The translations under genes were made by a program, and so were the position numbers. The notes under the pieces were generated by a model that ran no database searches, was not told the origin of the DNA, and worked only from the letters and a program-made list of their open reading frames with translations. 15,464 nt of DNA from JAFTYO01 sp045611785 (GTDB taxonomy: Bacteria; Pseudomonadota; Alphaproteobacteria; RF32; CAG-239): contig JAZKXV010000024.1 in the NCBI GenBank assembly GCA_045611785.1, forward strand, positions 1 to 15,464. Reading direction: 5' to 3'. How positions within the stretch are numbered: position 1 is the first letter of the stretch; every line of letters begins with the position of its first letter. Positions 1 through 7,947 of this stretch are shown here, in pieces.

Positions 1-93
1 GTAAGTAAGCCTATATTTGTAGCGATACTACCAAATGTATCATAAATCAATATATTTTGTGTTTAAATAATTTTTCAAGTAACAACTTTAGCA

Positions 94-207
94 TCAGTTG
101 TATTTGACTAAATTTTTTTGTATGAGGTATTTCACCCATAAGGGTATCAAATACCTAAAGTAATAGGTATGATTTCTGCGTTCTAAATGGTTATATTTTA
201 ATGCCAT
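94..207 (-). pseudogene. Remnant of a tyrosine recombinase (integrase) N-terminus
   Basis: Reading the minus strand from an ATG at 207 gives about 37 residues beginning MALKYNHLERR and containing RNHTYYFRYLIP. This resembles the N-terminal arm-binding segment (DUF6538-like) of tRNA-targeting phage and island integrases, whose hallmark is a short basic stretch followed by TYYFRRRIP or similar. The frame stops at a TGA at 94-96. Immediately beyond, the +1 frame reads TDAKVVT, which is what such integrases usually have next, before another stop. The gene is therefore frameshifted and decayed, not merely cut by the window edge. It lies 108 bases beyond the 3' end of tRNA-Pro and points away from it, the classic arrangement for an integrase next to its attachment site. 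No convincing Shine-Dalgarno precedes the ATG. The family call rests on a short stretch, so confidence is moderate. The catalytic domain would lie to the left of the window, if it survives. Confidence 0.55.
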
Positions 208-230
208 ACTGTCACACCCCACTGTCACAC
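208..230 (-). repeat. Tandem direct repeat GTGTGACAGT x2, 13-bp period
   Basis: Two perfect copies of the 10-mer GTGTGACAGT (minus strand) occupy 221-230 and 208-217, separated by GGG. The second copy abuts the ATG of the integrase remnant. A perfect 10-bp repeat between a tRNA attachment site and an integrase start suggests arm-type binding sites for the integrase or an excisionase, or an operator controlling the integrase. That role is inferred from position only. Confidence 0.55.
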
Positions 231-274
231 TTGTGCAAAATACCGAAAAACCGCCATTTTGGGGTATAGACAAC

Positions 275-302
275 AAAAAAAGTCGTTGAAAAATCAACGA
301 CT
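275..302 (-). terminator. Rho-independent terminator of tRNA-Pro
   Basis: On the minus strand a perfect 9-bp stem, AGTCGTTGA / TCAACGACT, with a TTTT loop is followed by an uninterrupted run of Ts. It starts 12 bases after the encoded CCA end of the tRNA, so it ends the tRNA transcript before the integrase remnant. Confidence 0.85.
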
Positions 303-314
303 TATATATTATCT

Positions 315-391
315 TGGTCGGGACTATAGGATTCGAACCTACGACATCTTGCTCCCAAAGCAAGCGCTCTACCAGGCTGAGCTAAATCCCG
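315..391 (-). tRNA. tRNA-Pro, anticodon UGG
   Basis: The minus-strand sequence folds as a complete tRNA. The acceptor stem CGGGATT pairs with AGTCCCG (one T-G wobble), the D-arm includes AGCTCAGCCTGGTAGAGC, and the anticodon arm CTTGC-TTTGGGA-GCAAG gives anticodon TGG (proline). The T-arm contains GGTTCGAATCC. The discriminator A is followed by an encoded CCA at 315-317. UGG is the wobble-reading proline isoacceptor, able to read most or all CCN codons. It has a promoter upstream and a hairpin terminator downstream, so it is a single-gene transcript. Its 3' half is a typical attachment site for integrating elements, which fits the integrase remnant beyond it. Confidence 0.97.
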
Positions 392-407
392 TTGACCTAC
401 AAAAGCT

Positions 408-435
408 AACATACACAATTTTTTTTTAATTGCAA
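408..435 (-). promoter_or_regulatory. Putative sigma-70 promoter of tRNA-Pro
   Basis: On the minus strand, TTGCAA (-35, 430-435) and TATGTT (-10, 408-413) are separated by 16 bp of T/A-rich sequence. The expected start point lies about 10 bases upstream of the mature tRNA 5' end at 391. There is no other obvious candidate between radC and the tRNA. Confidence 0.55.
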
Positions 436-477
436 GAGTTTTGTTGCTAAAAAATCAAAAAATGTTTATTTTTTTAA

Positions 478-1188
478 TCAACTCCTTAATTTTTCTAAGA
501 TATTATGCTCTGCAAAACTGTAATAACCTGTCGGAGAGATAATAATATGGTCTTGAACTTTGATGTCTACAGTTTTAAGAGCATCAATAATTTGCTTGGT
601 AACTCTTACATCTTCAGATGATGGTTGCGTTTTTCCGCTTGGGTGATTGTGCATTAAAATAACCGATGTAGCGTTGCAATGTAAAGCATTTAATAAAACT
701 TCCCTCGGGTGTACGGCAACACTTGTAACAGTACCTTTTTGTAGGGTTTCTTCTTTTATAACTTGCAATTTTGCATCTAAAAACACGATTCGAAATTCTT
801 CAACCTCTAAGAAAGACATGGCAGCTTTGCAATAATCTAACATATAATCGAAATTACTTAATATAGGCACGTTAGAATCTTTTAATTCTTGCCAAGACAT
901 TTTTAATGCAGCTACTTTTACCAATTTAAGTGCTGATATGACGTTTGTGGATAAACCATATTCAACCATTTGATTGTATGATGCGTTAATAACTTTATTA
1001 AAAGATCCGAAATGTTTGATTAAATCTTTAGCTTGTTCTTTTACATCTCTTCTGGGGATTGCCAAAGCCAATAACATTTCCAGCAATTCATAATCAGCCA
1101 TAGATTTACCTTCATCTTTTAAGAAACGCTCTTTAAGGCGCATTCTGTGTCCGAGATAATGAGGTTTTTCTTTTGTTTCTTCAGCCAT
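478..1188 (-). CDS. radC: RadC family JAB-domain protein
   Basis: This 236-residue protein is a full-length member of the RadC (UPF0758) family. The N-terminal ~90 residues form the helix-hairpin-helix-like part (GHRMRLKERF, YELLEMLLALAIPRRDVK). The C-terminal ~125 residues form the JAB/MPN metalloprotease-like domain, with LQKGTV, VHPREV (about 159-164) and the metal-binding signature HNHPSG. The ligands are expected to be H180, H182 and D193 in the HNHPSGKTQPSSED stretch. Despite the historical name, RadC has no established repair function. It is often tied to recombination and to mobile or competence contexts. The ATG lies 2 bases after the map stop codon, so the two genes are co-transcribed and probably translationally coupled. 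A map-radC pairing is familiar in alphaproteobacteria. Stop is TGA. Confidence 0.93.
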   Translation of the reverse strand: MAEETKEKPHYLGHRMRLKERFLKDEGKSMADYELLEMLLALAIPRRDVKEQAKDLIKHFGSFNKVINASYNQMVEYGLSTNVISALKLVKVAALKMSWQELKDSNVPILSNFDYMLDYCKAAMSFLEVEEFRIVFLDAKLQVIKEETLQKGTVTSVAVHPREVLLNALHCNATSVILMHNHPSGKTQPSSEDVRVTKQIIDALKTVDIKVQDHIIISPTGYYSFAEHNILEKLRS

Positions 1189-1190
1189 GA

Positions 1191-1994
1191 TTAGTCCAGT
1201 TTGTACGGAGGTTTATCTAATCCTTTTAAAGAATATGTAAATACTTCACATCCATCTTTTGTTACACCTAATGAATGTTCAAATTGTGCAGATAAGCTTT
1301 TATCTCTGGTAACGGCTGTCCAACCGTTTGAAAGTATCATACCATCTTTTTTACCAATATTAATCATTGGTTCAATGGTAAAGAACATACCTTCTTCTAT
1401 TAACGGACCTGTTCCTTTTTTGCCACAATGCATTACGTTTGGTTCATCGTGAAACACTTTTCCAAGTCCATGTCCGCAAAACATATCTACAACAGAATAA
1501 CCGTATTTATGAGCATAATCTTCAATAACTGCTCCAATGTCTCCAAAACGAGCACCCGGTTTTACAACATCAATACCACGCATTAAGCATTCGTACGTAA
1601 CTTCGCATAAGCGAGAAGCTTTCACTTTAGGTCTTCCGACATAATACATTCTGCTTGTGTCACCATACCAACCATCTACAATAACGGTTACATCAATATT
1701 TACAATGTCACCATCTACCAGTTTGCGCTCATAATCAGGAATTCCGTGACATATTACATGGTTAATGGAGGTACAAATAGTTTTCGGATACCCTCTGTAA
1801 CCAAGGCACGCAGGAATGGCACCGTGTTGAATAATAAATTCACGGCACAAATCATCAAGTTCTCCGGTTGATATACCTTCTTTAACAAATAAAGTTATGT
1901 AGTCTAAACATTCTGCGGCTAATTTGCCGGCTTTGCGCATGCCTTCAAAATCTTGTTTTTCATAGATTTTTATTTTATTTTTATTCGTTGTCAC
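1191..1994 (-). CDS. map: Methionine aminopeptidase, type I
   Basis: Map removes the initiator Met from nascent cytosolic proteins when the second residue is small, a normally essential step. The 267-residue protein carries every active-site element of the type I 'pita-bread' fold: H83 in CHGIP, metal ligands D101 (VNIDVTV) and D112 (GDTSR), H175 (GHGLG), E208 (TIEPM) and E239 (AQFEHS). There is no N-terminal zinc-finger extension. The start is GTG at 1994, preceded at 6 bases by GGGGA (2001-2005). No nearer ATG would keep the N-terminal helix. It is first in the map-radC operon, read from the promoter at 2023-2051, with a leader of about 20 bases. Confidence 0.95.
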   Translation of the reverse strand: MTTNKNKIKIYEKQDFEGMRKAGKLAAECLDYITLFVKEGISTGELDDLCREFIIQHGAIPACLGYRGYPKTICTSINHVICHGIPDYERKLVDGDIVNIDVTVIVDGWYGDTSRMYYVGRPKVKASRLCEVTYECLMRGIDVVKPGARFGDIGAVIEDYAHKYGYSVVDMFCGHGLGKVFHDEPNVMHCGKKGTGPLIEEGMFFTIEPMINIGKKDGMILSNGWTAVTRDKSLSAQFEHSLGVTKDGCEVFTYSLKGLDKPPYKLD

Positions 1995-2022
1995 TATTTT
2001 TCCCCAAAAAAGCTTTTTTTAA

Positions 2023-2051
2023 CCAATACCACCAGAGCAATTATGTGTCAA
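2023..2051 (-). promoter_or_regulatory. Sigma-70 promoter for map-radC
   Basis: On the minus strand a perfect -35 box TTGACA (2046-2051) is followed at 17 bp by TATTGG (2023-2028), preceded by TGG as an extended -10. The predicted start near 2016 leaves a leader of about 22 bases before the GTG of map. It sits in the 166-bp space between divergent map and lpxI. No equally clear plus-strand promoter for lpxI was found there. Confidence 0.65.
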
Positions 2052-2160
2052 TCATAAAGCCAAAAAATTGCCCATAAATAAAAAGCATAAAGTGGTTCTT
2101 GAAAAACAAAAATAAGTATGTTAAGTTAAACAAAGTTTTTTAAATTTTGAGAAAATTGTT

Positions 2161-3003
2161 ATGGACAGTCAAATACGAAAATTAGGAATAATAGCCGGCG
2201 GAGGCTCAATACCGCAAATGCTTATAAATTATGTTAAAAAACATCAAATCCCATACTTTGTGTTGGCAATAGAAGGAAATGCCGATAGAGCCGCTTTTGA
2301 TGAAAAAGTTAACCACAAATGGATAAGAATTGGTCAGGCCGGTACAGGATTTAAGTTTTTGAAAGATGAAGGCGTTCAAGATGTTGTGATGATTGGAACA
2401 ATACATCGCCCAAGTTTTTCTGAATTGGTTCCTGATTTAAGAACTGCAGCTTTCTTTACTAAATTAGGGTTAAGAGCGTTAGGTGATGACGGTATTTTAA
2501 GAGCTTTGGTAAAAGAGATAGAGTCAGAGAATATGAAGGTTGTTGGCATACATGAAATCATGCCAGATTTATTGGTTAAGCAAGGGTTGCTTACAAAAAC
2601 AAAACCAGATAAACAAGCAATTGCAGATATAGAAAGAGGTATTGAAGTCGATTTGACTTTGGGCTCGTTAGATGTTGGTCAATCTGTGATTGTTCAACAA
2701 GGCTTGGTTTTGGGTGTTGAAGGAATAGAAGGAACTGACGAACTTATAAAACGATGTGGCGGATATCGTCGTAAAGGTTTGGGTGGTGTGTTGGTTAAAT
2801 TAAGAAAACCTACACAAGATATGCGCATTGACTTACCTACAATTGGTACGACCACTATCGAAAATGCTCATAAAGCAGGTTTAAGAGGTGTTGCTGTTCA
2901 TACAGGAAATGCCCTCATAGTAAATGAAGAAGAAGTAATTAAACTTGCTGATAAATACAAAATGTTTGTTATCGGAGTTAATCCGGCGGAGAAAATAAAA
3001 TGA
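2161..3003 (+). CDS. lpxI: UDP-2,3-diacylglucosamine pyrophosphatase LpxI
   Basis: LpxI hydrolyses UDP-2,3-diacylglucosamine to lipid X and UMP, the fourth step of lipid A synthesis. It is the form most alphaproteobacteria use in place of LpxH. The 280-residue length fits the family (formerly DUF1009). The N-terminal Rossmann-like domain opens with RKLGIIAGGGSIP. The C-terminal domain has DLTLGSLDVGQSVIVQQG, VLVKLRKPTQD and RIDLPTIGTTTI. The Asp in the last segment (D224) is probably the counterpart of the catalytic Asp described in Caulobacter LpxI (from memory of the family). The ATG follows a weak GAG-type ribosome site 10 bases upstream. Its TGA overlaps the lpxB ATG (ATGA), so the two are translationally coupled. 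No clear promoter was recognised upstream. Confidence 0.95.
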   Translation: MDSQIRKLGIIAGGGSIPQMLINYVKKHQIPYFVLAIEGNADRAAFDEKVNHKWIRIGQAGTGFKFLKDEGVQDVVMIGTIHRPSFSELVPDLRTAAFFTKLGLRALGDDGILRALVKEIESENMKVVGIHEIMPDLLVKQGLLTKTKPDKQAIADIERGIEVDLTLGSLDVGQSVIVQQGLVLGVEGIEGTDELIKRCGGYRRKGLGGVLVKLRKPTQDMRIDLPTIGTTTIENAHKAGLRGVAVHTGNALIVNEEEVIKLADKYKMFVIGVNPAEKIK

Positions 3004-4148
3004 AAATATATTTAATTGCAGGAGAACCTTCGGGTGATTTGTTAGGTTCACGTTTAATGCGTGCTATGATTGCTAAAAATCCTGAGGTGCAGTTTTATGG
3101 AATTGGTGGTGAGACAATGGAGCGTGAAGGGCTGAAATCTTTGTTCAATATTTCAGATCTTGCCGTTATGGGTTTGTTTGAAGTTTTACCAAGCTTGCCT
3201 AAAATTTTGAAACGCTTTTCACAAACAATAGAAGATATTGAAAAAATTAAGCCAGATGCTGTCGTTACTATTGATAGTTGGAGTTTTTCTGCTCGCATTC
3301 ACAAGTTGTTACGTCGTAAAAAACTCAATATTCCGCAAATTCATTATGTTGCTCCGCAAGTTTGGGCATGGAAGAAAAAAAGAGCAAAAACAATGTATAA
3401 ATACATTGATCATTTACTTACATTGTTTCCTTACGAGCCTAAATATTTTACACCACATAATTTGCCGACAACATTTGTCGGGCATCCTGTAATTGAAAGC
3501 AGTGTATTGTGGGCAAGCGGAGAAGATTTTAGAACTCGCTTTAATGTAGATGATAATGCTCGTATTATGTCTGTTTTGCCGGGGTCAAGACATACGGAAG
3601 TTAGCCGTCTTTTACCGGTATTTTTAAATGTTGTAAGAAAAATTAAAGAAACTCATCCTGATTTTTGTTTTGTAATTCCAACAGTTCAAACTGTAGAAGA
3701 TAGGGTTAAACAAATGGTAGAGGAAAGCGCTTTGCCAATTATAGTAGTTAACAATGAAAGTGATCGTCATGATGCTTTTTGTGCTTCAGAAGTGGCAATT
3801 GCAGCCTCCGGTACGGTTGCTTTAGAGCTTGCTATGGTTGATATACCTCATATTATATCATACAAGTTATCAAAAACATCTGCATGGTTAGCAAAACACT
3901 TCTTAAAAATTCAGTTTGTTAATTTAAGTAATATATTGTTAGGACGAGAGATTGTTCCTGAATTGTTACAAGAAAATTGTAATGAAGAAAAAATCTTACA
4001 TTATGTAGATGAGCTGTTAAAGAAAAAAGATCTTTATAATCGCCAAATGGAAGGATTTTCAAAAGTAAAAGAAATTTTGGGTGTGGGTGAACAAACTCCT
4101 AGTGCAAATGCTTGCGATGTTATCTTTGACATTATAAATAAAAAATAA
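3000..4148 (+). CDS. lpxB: Lipid-A-disaccharide synthase LpxB
   Basis: LpxB is a GT19 family glycosyltransferase. It condenses lipid X, the product of LpxI, with UDP-2,3-diacylglucosamine to make the beta-1,6 lipid A disaccharide at the inner face of the cytoplasmic membrane. The 382-residue protein has the N-terminal GEPSGD signature (residues 8-13), GIGGETM, MGLFEVLP and HYVAPQVWAWKKKR. The C-terminal half has the nucleotide-sugar binding part with SVLPGSRHTEV, AASGTVALELAM and NILLGREIVPELLQ. It starts inside the lpxI stop codon (ATGA overlap), so substrate-making and substrate-using enzymes are expressed together. The usual alphaproteobacterial upstream partners (lpxD, fabZ, lpxA) are not in this window. 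Stop TAA; comEC begins 24 bases later. Confidence 0.96.
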   Translation: MKIYLIAGEPSGDLLGSRLMRAMIAKNPEVQFYGIGGETMEREGLKSLFNISDLAVMGLFEVLPSLPKILKRFSQTIEDIEKIKPDAVVTIDSWSFSARIHKLLRRKKLNIPQIHYVAPQVWAWKKKRAKTMYKYIDHLLTLFPYEPKYFTPHNLPTTFVGHPVIESSVLWASGEDFRTRFNVDDNARIMSVLPGSRHTEVSRLLPVFLNVVRKIKETHPDFCFVIPTVQTVEDRVKQMVEESALPIIVVNNESDRHDAFCASEVAIAASGTVALELAMVDIPHIISYKLSKTSAWLAKHFLKIQFVNLSNILLGREIVPELLQENCNEEKILHYVDELLKKKDLYNRQMEGFSKVKEILGVGEQTPSANACDVIFDIINKK

Positions 4149-4172
4149 CAGCTTTTATAATCGGAGAAGAAG

Positions 4173-6194
4173 TTGCACGCTTTTGTAAAAGAATTAAAAG
4201 AAAGCTTTTTTGCCGAAAAAGATAGGTTTATATTATGGCTTCCCGTATTGTTTGGTTTGGGAATAGGAATTTATTTTCTGTTACCTTTTGAACCTTCAGT
4301 ATGGGTAACCATTTTTGTCGTCGAGTTATTCTTGGCCTTGTTATATGTATGGCGCTATAATCCTGTGAAATATACAATAGTAGGGTGTTTGCTGATAGTT
4401 TCGTTGGGTTTTTCTAATATACAAATAAGAAGTATTTATCAGTCAAAATTTATACAGGCTCCGAAAGAGCAAAAAGAGTTAACCTACTTAAAAGGGCAGA
4501 TATTAAAAATAGATAATAATGCAAAAGGCAAAGTAAGATTATTGCTGACAGAGGTATCAGATTTTGATGAAAAAAGAAAAGGCTTATATAAAATAACGCT
4601 AAATTCTAAAGAAAAAAAATTAATGGAGGGACAATGTGTTGAAATGGTTGCAACAATTATGTCTCCGATGCTTCCGGTTTTGCCCGATTCGTATCAATTT
4701 AATCGAAAAGATTTTTATGAAGGTATAAGTGCAGTAGGATATGCTAACAGCAGTGTTTATACTGTTGATTGTGAAACAAGTTTATCATTATCTCAAACAT
4801 TTTATGTGTTGATAAATTATATAAGAAAAAAAATAGTAAGCAATGTATTTCAAGAATTACCTAAAGATGAGGCAGCTATAACTTCTGCAATATTAGCAGG
4901 TAGTAAAGATGCAATTTCGCAAGATTTGTATAAACAATATAGAGATTCCGGATTGGCACACTTTTTATCAATTTCCGGTTTACATATGGGAATGATAGCT
5001 ACACTTGCATTTTTTACGATTCGATTGTTAATTAGTTTGGTGCCACGCTTCGCTTTAAGATATAATTCTAAACAATCAGCAGCTGTCTTTGCAATCTTTA
5101 TAAGCTTTATATATCTTTTAATTTCCGGATGTGAAATTCCGGTGCAGAGGGCTTTTATAATGACCTTTGTCGTATTGCTTGGTGTACTGTTTTCTCGTAG
5201 AGCTATATCTATCAGAATGTTAAGTATTGCAGCTTTTGTGGTGTTACTGGTTTCACCATATGCACTTGTCAGCGCCAGTTTTCAGATGTCTTTTGCAGCC
5301 GTTTTAATGCTTATAGCATTTTATGAAAGATTTTCTTTACCTATTCAAAAGTTTGTTCAAGGGAAAAATATATTTAAAATAATCTTGGCATACACAATCG
5401 GTTTGTTGGTTTCTGATTTTATCGCAAGTATAGCCACTTTGCCTTTTGTAATATATCATTTTAACAAAATTTCAATTTACACGGCTTTAGGAAATTTATT
5501 GGCAGGGCCAGTAATAGGTTTTATTATAATGCCGTTTGTGCTAATTTCTTTGTTTTTGATGCCGTTTAATTTATATGCTATACCGCTTAAAGTTGTCGGT
5601 TTTGGTGTCGGTTTGCTTAATGATATAACTGCTTATGTTGCAAGATTGCCCAATGCCGGTTATCCGGTTTTATCCATGCCGTTTTTTGGGTTGTCTCTGA
5701 TAGTTGTCGGAGGATTATGGCTTTGCATCTGGCAACAAAAATGGCGCTTATGGGGTATTGTTCCAATAGTATTGGGTGTACTAAGTTTTGTTTTTGTTTC
5801 AAGACCTGATTTTATATATAGCGCTGATGGAAAAACTATTGCAGTAAAAGACAATTTTGAAAATATGCTTATTATGCCTTTCGGAAGGCAGGATTTTATT
5901 AAGCAAATATGGTTGGAGAAAATGGCAACTGATAATATTAATGATGAGCAAATGAAAAATCTTAAAAAAATATATAAAGGGAAACTAACAGATAAGCAAT
6001 GGGTGGATCTTGAATGTGAAAATAAAAAGTGCGTATATAAAAATAAAATTATTTGGGACAATAATGGAGCAATATCAGTAGATGGTAAAAAGATTGATGT
6101 TGAAAAGAGCAATGGGGGAGTAATATATATAAAAGAGCATGAAAACAAGCATCAAACGATTCGCTCAGCTATAGGATATAGGTTGTGGAATTAA
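4173..6194 (+). CDS. comEC: ComEC/Rec2 family DNA uptake channel
   Basis: ComEC is the inner-membrane channel that carries single-stranded DNA into the cytoplasm during transformation. The 673-residue protein begins at TTG, chosen because GGAGAAGA (4163-4170) lies just upstream and no ATG is suitably placed. The first ~90 residues contain closely packed membrane segments (about 18-37, 41-60, 67-86). A soluble OB-fold-like segment follows (about 100-200). The polytopic Competence domain (about 230-510) has its hallmark GLAHFLSISGLHMG at 260-273. After the last membrane segments the C-terminal ~120 residues (SADGKTIAVK ... GYRLWN) replace the metallo-beta-lactamase domain found in many homologues. 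No HxHxDH metal motif is visible. A degenerate C-terminus like this is seen in alphaproteobacterial ComEC proteins. It follows lpxB by 24 bases and may be read from the same transcript. Confidence 0.93.
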   Translation: MHAFVKELKESFFAEKDRFILWLPVLFGLGIGIYFLLPFEPSVWVTIFVVELFLALLYVWRYNPVKYTIVGCLLIVSLGFSNIQIRSIYQSKFIQAPKEQKELTYLKGQILKIDNNAKGKVRLLLTEVSDFDEKRKGLYKITLNSKEKKLMEGQCVEMVATIMSPMLPVLPDSYQFNRKDFYEGISAVGYANSSVYTVDCETSLSLSQTFYVLINYIRKKIVSNVFQELPKDEAAITSAILAGSKDAISQDLYKQYRDSGLAHFLSISGLHMGMIATLAFFTIRLLISLVPRFALRYNSKQSAAVFAIFISFIYLLISGCEIPVQRAFIMTFVVLLGVLFSRRAISIRMLSIAAFVVLLVSPYALVSASFQMSFAAVLMLIAFYERFSLPIQKFVQGKNIFKIILAYTIGLLVSDFIASIATLPFVIYHFNKISIYTALGNLLAGPVIGFIIMPFVLISLFLMPFNLYAIPLKVVGFGVGLLNDITAYVARLPNAGYPVLSMPFFGLSLIVVGGLWLCIWQQKWRLWGIVPIVLGVLSFVFVSRPDFIYSADGKTIAVKDNFENMLIMPFGRQDFIKQIWLEKMATDNINDEQMKNLKKIYKGKLTDKQWVDLECENKKCVYKNKIIWDNNGAISVDGKKIDVEKSNGGVIYIKEHENKHQTIRSAIGYRLWN

Positions 6195-6264
6195 TATCAC
6201 AGTTTAGATTGATTTTTTTTAAATTCTTGTTAAATTAAAACAATAAATATAAAAAGGAAAAAAG

Positions 6265-7476
6265 ATGTATGATGTTTATCAAATAAGGAAAGATTTTCCG
6301 ATATTTAATCAGAAAATAAATAACAAAGATATTGTATATCTTGATTCTGCTGCATCTGCACAAAAACCTCAATGTGTAATTGATAAAATTACTGATATGT
6401 ATCAAAATACCTATGCCAATGTTCATAGAGGTTCATACGATTTATCTCAATATATAACAACAGAATATGAGGTTGCACGTGATGTCGTAGCAAACTTTAT
6501 AAATGCATCATCTAAAGAAATTGTGTTTACAAGAAACGCTACCGAGTCAATTAACTTGGTGGCCGGAACATGGGCAGATCAATATTTGCAAGAAAACGAT
6601 GAGATCATAATCAGTCAGGCAGAGCATCATGCCAATTTGGTGCCATGGCAAATATTAAGTGAAAGAAAAGGTTGTAAATTAAAAATTATAAAAATTGATG
6701 ATGATGGAAATTATTTAGAACAAGAATTTTTAGATATGCTTTCGCCCAAAACAAAGTTGGTAGCTATTACGGCAATGTCTAATGTACTAGGTACAATTTT
6801 TCCTATAAAAGAAATAACTAAACAAGCTCATGATGTGGGAGCAAAAGTGTTGGTAGATGCTTGCCAATTTGCTGTTCATAGAAAAATAGATGTTAAAGAT
6901 ATAGATTGTGATTTTTTAGTTTTTTCCGGTCATAAAACATATGGCCCTACGGGCGTTGGAGTGTTGTATGGCAAAGGATGTTTGTTAAGCTTAATGAAGC
7001 CTTATCAAGCAGGTGGCGATATGGTAGATAAAGTAACTTATCAAAAAACAACTTTTGCTATGCCGCCGGCTCGATTTGAGGCGGGAACTCCGGCAATTGT
7101 GCAAGCAATAGGGTTGGCTCAAGCATTAAAATATATGCAAAATATTGGGTTCGATGCAATTAAAAAACACGAAACCGAGTTGATTGAATATATGTTTAAT
7201 AAAACTCGTGAAATAAAAGATTTTAAACATATCGGTACAGCAAAAAATAAAGGAGGCGTTTTTTCTTTTCAGGTTGCAAACATTCATCCGCAAGACTTGG
7301 CTTATGTATTAAACAAAGAAGGGGTTTGTATAAGAATAGGGCACCATTGTGCAGAGCCTCTTGTTAATAGAATGGGATACCCTTCTTTAGCCAGAGCTTC
7401 ATTTGCTTTATATACCACTAAAGAAGATATAGATGCATTTGTAACAGCGGTTAATAAAGCTGTAAAATTCTTTTAA
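6265..7476 (+). CDS. sufS: Cysteine desulfurase SufS (group II)
   Basis: This PLP enzyme converts L-cysteine to alanine and holds the released sulfur as a persulfide for Fe-S cluster assembly. The 403 residues cover the whole family. They include YLDSAASAQKP near the N-terminus, NVHRGSYDL, the PLP-stacking H121 in AEHHAN, the Schiff-base lysine K224 in FSGHKTYGPTG, and the catalytic Cys C362 in RIGHHCAEPL. The RxGHHCA context and the lack of an IscS-type long Cys loop point to SufS. That fits the SufE encoded two genes downstream, its usual sulfur acceptor and activator. An AAAAGGA-type ribosome site precedes the ATG. The scaffold genes sufB, sufC and sufD, normally nearby, are absent from this window. 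A 70-base gap separates it from comEC, with no clear terminator or well-spaced promoter. Confidence 0.95.
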   Translation: MYDVYQIRKDFPIFNQKINNKDIVYLDSAASAQKPQCVIDKITDMYQNTYANVHRGSYDLSQYITTEYEVARDVVANFINASSKEIVFTRNATESINLVAGTWADQYLQENDEIIISQAEHHANLVPWQILSERKGCKLKIIKIDDDGNYLEQEFLDMLSPKTKLVAITAMSNVLGTIFPIKEITKQAHDVGAKVLVDACQFAVHRKIDVKDIDCDFLVFSGHKTYGPTGVGVLYGKGCLLSLMKPYQAGGDMVDKVTYQKTTFAMPPARFEAGTPAIVQAIGLAQALKYMQNIGFDAIKKHETELIEYMFNKTREIKDFKHIGTAKNKGGVFSFQVANIHPQDLAYVLNKEGVCIRIGHHCAEPLVNRMGYPSLARASFALYTTKEDIDAFVTAVNKAVKFF

Positions 7477-7518
7477 TTTGTCGTCGGATATAATATAAAA
7501 AACAAAAAAGAGGAAATA

Positions 7519-7938
7519 ATGACAGATGAAATAGATGAAAATGAAGCTTTGTTGCTTCATGCAATGAGTAAGCAAGAAGATATTGTACCTGAGTATAAAG
7601 CAACAGCAGGGGAACCATTGGATCCAAATCAGGAAAAAGCATCTATGTATGATATTGTTGAAGCTATAAAAACAGTGTCTGATCCTGAAATATTGATCAA
7701 TGTTTATGATTTAGGCTTGATTTATAAAATAAGTCAGCAGGAAAATGGCAATATTTATATAGAAATGACATTAACTGCTCCGACGTGTCCTGTTGCAGGA
7801 ATATTGCCTCAAGAAGTAGCCGATGCGTTGGCTCAAGTTAAAGGTATCGGAGAAGTGGAAGTTAAAGTTGTATGGGAACCGGTGTGGACAATAGAACGCT
7901 TAAGCGAAGAAGCAAGAGCAATGTTTGATATGTTTTAG
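7519..7938 (+). CDS. sufT: SufT-like Fe-S assembly protein (MIP18/DUF59)
   Basis: This 139-residue protein has the MIP18/DUF59 domain from about residue 45 to the end: DIVEAIKTVSDPEILINVYDLG, then MTLTAPTCPVAGILPQEV with the conserved Cys, then VEVKVVWEPVW. SufT proteins help mature Fe-S proteins, particularly when demand is high. Family members sit in suf operons right after sufS, as here. The first ~40 residues are an acidic, low-complexity extension of unknown role. An AGAGGAAATA ribosome site precedes the ATG. It ends in TAG, the only TAG terminating a recognised complete gene in this window, at the expected C-terminus (EARAMFDMF). The AGGAG ribosome site of sufE overlaps this stop. Confidence 0.9.
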   Translation: MTDEIDENEALLLHAMSKQEDIVPEYKATAGEPLDPNQEKASMYDIVEAIKTVSDPEILINVYDLGLIYKISQQENGNIYIEMTLTAPTCPVAGILPQEVADALAQVKGIGEVEVKVVWEPVWTIERLSEEARAMFDMF

Positions 7939-7947
7939 GAGAAATTA

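Noticed and set aside
51..72. Treating SucC residues 51-72 (coding bases about 8518-8583) as a novel insertion in the nucleotide loop
   Set aside because: Alphaproteobacterial SucC proteins commonly carry an insertion of this length (GKGKFKE-type). Only the individual substitutions within it are unusual. The coordinates given here are residue numbers.
94..363. Open frame running through the tRNA-Pro gene into the integrase remnant
   Set aside because: Its first 17 residues are simply the tRNA read as codons; only the part from the ATG at 207 resembles a protein family.
2006..2019. Palindrome AAAAAAGCTTTTTT upstream of map
   Set aside because: Perfect but without a loop and of very low complexity; it lies at the predicted map transcription start and is expected by chance in A/T-tract DNA.
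2096..2122. Possible lpxI promoter TTCTTG-15-TATGTT
   Set aside because: The spacer is too short and the -35 poor; not strong enough to list, although lpxI must have a promoter in this gap.
5660..6148. 162-codon minus-strand open frame opposite the end of comEC
   Set aside because: Shadow of the A-rich comEC coding strand (F/S/I-rich product), no family resemblance.
6226..6253. Possible promoter CTTGTT-16-TATAAA before sufS
   Set aside because: The predicted transcript would start only about 5 bases before the ATG, inside the ribosome site, so it could not drive normal translation.
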